From assembly GCA_964475755.1 (NCBI GenBank), contig CAYYXR010000008.1, positions 1 through 64,000 on the forward strand: a stretch of 64,000 bases of DNA. Direction: 5' to 3'. Each line of letters begins with the position of its first letter. Position 1 is the first letter of the stretch. Source of the stretch: UBA11612 sp964475755 (GTDB taxonomy: Bacteria > Pseudomonadota > Alphaproteobacteria > Rhodospirillales > Rhodospirillaceae). The notes beneath the pieces are model-generated. The model saw nothing but the letters and a program-made list of their open reading frames with translations, searched no databases and was not told the DNA's origin. Below are positions 61,604 through 64,000 of the stretch, one piece after another. The translations under genes were made by a program, and so were the position numbers.

Positions 61604-63769
61604 TTACTGAACGACGTTTGAAATCTCGGAATTATTCGCCGCCACGCCGAGATCGCATTTCGGAGTCATGTCAATGACCGCGCCAATATCGGTATTCTGA
61701 ATGACATGCTGCAGGTAGCCCGCAAGGTTATCCATACGAATATTGTATTGCGACAACCCATCGGTCACGGCATTGCGAAGGGCGAGCGATTGATTCTCCA
61801 ATTCGGCGCCGGTGATTTCGTAAGATCCGCCCGCGGTAATTGTTGGCGAGACCCAAGAGCCCAGCTGTTCACCGGTCGAAGCATTGAATAGAACAAGGGT
61901 TGCGACATCGGGCGTGCTGCCGGTGTTCACGATACGAAGGCGGGATGCGTAGTCCGCGATCGTTGAGGCGTGCATGTTCAATACGGACGTTGTGTTGTCC
62001 GAGTAACCGGACTCACAGCTGCTAAGATTGGCGAAGACGCCGGGGCTGCGCGTCCACACCACATGCTGCATGTATCCGGTAAAGGCGCTTTCAATCTCGA
62101 GATTTAAGTATGTGCGGGTAGCCGCTTCGGTATTCGAAGTCGCGAATGGCGTTGCTGAAGATTCGATATTCGAGACCGAAAACTGTCTGGAGGCACGCGG
62201 CGCAATATCGGGGCTCGTCCACGTTCCCACGATGGATCCGGTGGTGACATCGCGCAACGTCACCGTAACCGCCCCATCTGTGTTCGTATCGTTGTAAAAG
62301 CGAAGAAAAGATTCTCCAAAGTCTGCCGTATTGGAACTGACGACGTTATTGAACGAGCGCCGGTCGCGGCCGCTCAGAAGGCTGATAGCCCGTGCCACGC
62401 GAATTTTCGGCACCGTAACGCCAGAATCGACACGCGATACGCTTATGCCCGTAGTCTTCAGCGCGTTTTCCATCTCATCGAAGTCACCCTCCGGAAACGC
62501 CGAGCGCATCACGGCCCAGGCCCCGGCAACATGGGGCGCGGCCATGGACGTGCCGCTACGGGTGCCGAATCCTGTGCCTGTGGCCGACGCGCCGCGCACG
62601 GACACGCCGGGCGCCATAAAGTCGAGCGTATTGGCGAAATTCGAAAACGTGGCCACCGACGCACCGTCGTTGGTGGCGCCGACGCCGAGTGCAGAAGAGA
62701 TACAGGCGGGCGAACTGATCTGACCGGTGATGCCGCTGTTGCCCGCGGAGATCACCACCGCGACGCCTTTTTGCCGCAGCATATCGATGACCGGTTTGCG
62801 CGGATCATCGTCGCAATACCCATCGCGATTTGACCCGCCCACGCTGAGGTTCACGGACGCAATATTGTAGGTCTCGACATTCTCATTGATGTAGTCGAGC
62901 GCCCTAAGCACAGCTTCGGAATCGGTGAATTCGCATGGCGCCAAAGAGGGGCTGCATTCGTCCGGGTCCGATTCTTCGGAAAACACGTCAATCGGCATCA
63001 GCATCGCGCCGCGGGCCACGCCGTAATTCACGCCGTCGTTGCCGACGGCGACGGACGCAACATGTGTACCGTGATCACACCGGGTTGAGCCCGCCGGACA
63101 GTTGGACGCTGCGCCGACGCCGATCTGCGGCGATTGTCCCGAGGGACATTTGTTGACGTAGGTTTCACCGTAATCGCCGCTGAAACAGGCTGCACCGACG
63201 GTGCGGCCCGCGAACATCGGGTGCGCCGTGTTGATGCCGCCATCGATTATGGCCACGGTATACCCCGTGCCGTCGTAACCATCCGCCCAAGCGTCGGCCA
63301 CTTCGATAGAGAGCTGGGCGTTCGCCCCTTGCGCGGTTTCACCGGAAAAAGAGTTGGTGCTTGCGGCGAACGCCGGATCGCGCTGCTCGCGCTCAACCAG
63401 GTGAACGGACTGCACCGATGCATCGGACAGCAGGTCCATCAGCTGAGACTGATCGACGGTGGCGGAAATGAGCGGAAGGGTGCGGAAGGTGCGCACGCTT
63501 TTGATGTTCGCGCCGGCCAGCGCCGGTTTCACGCTATTGAGCGCCGCGGCAACGGCCGCTTTCTGTTTGAGTGCCGGTTGCTTTGCCGACCATGTCGCCT
63601 CACCTGTGTCGATTTTCATGCGCACGATGATGTGAGCGACGCCGTCACGCTGGATCTGCCGGATCACATCCTCAGCATCGGCCCGCGCAGGCGAAAGCCC
63701 GGCCGCACTGACAAGGAACGCGGCGCAAAGGGCGCATAAGGCGGTGATGCGGATGATTGGCGCAAACAT
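61604..63769 (-). CDS. Secreted subtilisin-like serine protease (S8)
   Basis: From ATG 63769 the protein has 721 residues: a signal peptide (ALCALCAAFLVSAAGLSPARA), an I9-type propeptide to about residue 130, and a subtilase domain. Its triad is Asp176 (IIDGGINTAHP), His233 (DHGTHVAS) and Ser408 (SGTSMAAPHVAG). About 270 C-terminal residues of beta-rich sequence in two similar repeats (FLRFYNDTNTDG, LRIVNTGSTPDV) follow. Several cysteines in the catalytic domain suggest disulfides. It is probably exported and self-processed. A GTG at 63790 is an alternative start, and neither has a good ribosome site. No secretion genes are adjacent. Confidence 0.9.
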   Translation of the reverse strand: MFAPIIRITALCALCAAFLVSAAGLSPARADAEDVIRQIQRDGVAHIIVRMKIDTGEATWSAKQPALKQKAAVAAALNSVKPALAGANIKSVRTFRTLPLISATVDQSQLMDLLSDASVQSVHLVEREQRDPAFAASTNSFSGETAQGANAQLSIEVADAWADGYDGTGYTVAIIDGGINTAHPMFAGRTVGAACFSGDYGETYVNKCPSGQSPQIGVGAASNCPAGSTRCDHGTHVASVAVGNDGVNYGVARGAMLMPIDVFSEESDPDECSPSLAPCEFTDSEAVLRALDYINENVETYNIASVNLSVGGSNRDGYCDDDPRKPVIDMLRQKGVAVVISAGNSGITGQISSPACISSALGVGATNDGASVATFSNFANTLDFMAPGVSVRGASATGTGFGTRSGTSMAAPHVAGAWAVMRSAFPEGDFDEMENALKTTGISVSRVDSGVTVPKIRVARAISLLSGRDRRSFNNVVSSNTADFGESFLRFYNDTNTDGAVTVTLRDVTTGSIVGTWTSPDIAPRASRQFSVSNIESSATPFATSNTEAATRTYLNLEIESAFTGYMQHVVWTRSPGVFANLSSCESGYSDNTTSVLNMHASTIADYASRLRIVNTGSTPDVATLVLFNASTGEQLGSWVSPTITAGGSYEITGAELENQSLALRNAVTDGLSQYNIRMDNLAGYLQHVIQNTDIGAVIDMTPKCDLGVAANNSEISNVVQ

Positions 63770-64000
63770 GGTTTTTTGGCTTACAAACACAAATGCGCTC
63801 AGCGATAGATTCGTTGCGCGCTCAACCTGCCGAAACCGAAAAGCTGGCCGAGGCCAGCGGTACCCTTGTGTTCGCGCATAGTATGGGGTTTCCCCTCGGT
63901 TCTGTCCACACGTGGCTTAAAATCTGCGCCACTGTCGCAAATGTGGCCCCAGGGCGCTTAATAAAGCGTTTATAATCAAATAGATAATGACCCTGCTTGG

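Noticed and set aside
63757..63975. 72-codon plus-strand frame at the right edge
   Set aside because: It begins antisense within the protease signal region, has no ribosome site and shows no recognisable fold. I see nothing else in 63791-64000.

Overview
This window looks like chromosomal DNA of a free-living, Gram-negative alphaproteobacterium. The evidence is the gene content and order: kdsD-lptC-lptA-lptB-rpoN-ptsN, a single-exonuclease-domain RNase D, an NDUFA9-type complex I protein, phaA/phaB/phaC/phaR, and a serine palmitoyltransferase cluster of the Caulobacter type. The genus cannot be read from the sequence. I see no insertion sequence, phage gene, CRISPR array or replication origin.

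Layout. 1-2.4 kb: the tail of an HPt-like gene broken by an in-frame amber codon, then an orphan sensor histidine kinase. 2.4-7.4 kb: a cobalamin riboswitch heading btuB-btuF-btuC-btuD (B12 uptake). 7.4-10.5 kb: a signal-peptide-bearing methyltransferase, a DmeF-like cobalt/nickel exporter and a Tat-signal MDR oxidoreductase. 10.5-21.7 kb: a sphingolipid island. It holds a GNAT-like ceramide synthase candidate, a di-iron hydroxylase, an LptF/LptG-type permease pair, a ceramide-kinase-like lipid kinase, a Tam41-like nucleotidyltransferase, serine palmitoyltransferase, a dedicated ACP, a ceramide reductase candidate and a fatty acyl-AMP ligase. 21.8-27.3 kb: a large unknown protein, an AlkK-like acyl-CoA ligase, a TonB-C lipoprotein, a small periplasmic protein and a CDP-alcohol phosphatidyltransferase.

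27.3-33.2 kb: ptsN, rpoN and the lipopolysaccharide transport genes lptB/A/C with kdsD, transcribed leftwards. 33.4-36.4 kb: RNase D, tRNA-Leu(CAG), the NDUFA9-like protein and a divergent UppP-like phosphatase. 36.4-42.9 kb: a long structured leader and gltD-gltB (glutamate synthase) ending in a strong terminator. 42.9-48.4 kb: an M17 aminopeptidase, an orphan TAXI binding protein and a ProXWV-type osmoprotectant ABC transporter. 48.5-52.3 kb: glyoxalase II, arylamine N-acetyltransferase and an RND/MMPL exporter. 52.4-57.6 kb: polyhydroxybutyrate genes (phaB, phaA, phaC, a small PhaE-like subunit overlapping phaC, phaR) and an XRE regulator. 57.6-60.9 kb: queuosine genes queA-tgt-queG. 61-64 kb: a DUF2937 protein and a secreted subtilisin-like protease.

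The most interesting part is 10.5-21.7 kb. Genes for building ceramide, phosphorylating it and possibly activating it with CTP sit beside an LptFG-like permease pair, while the lptB/A/C genes lie 15 kb away. This suggests a dedicated route for making an anionic sphingolipid and moving it to the outer membrane. Other points of note are a tRNA-guanine transglycosylase that has lost two zinc-ligand cysteines, a 197-nt out-of-frame overlap between phaC and its small partner, a perfect 19-bp palindrome before phaR and an unexplained structured leader before gltD.
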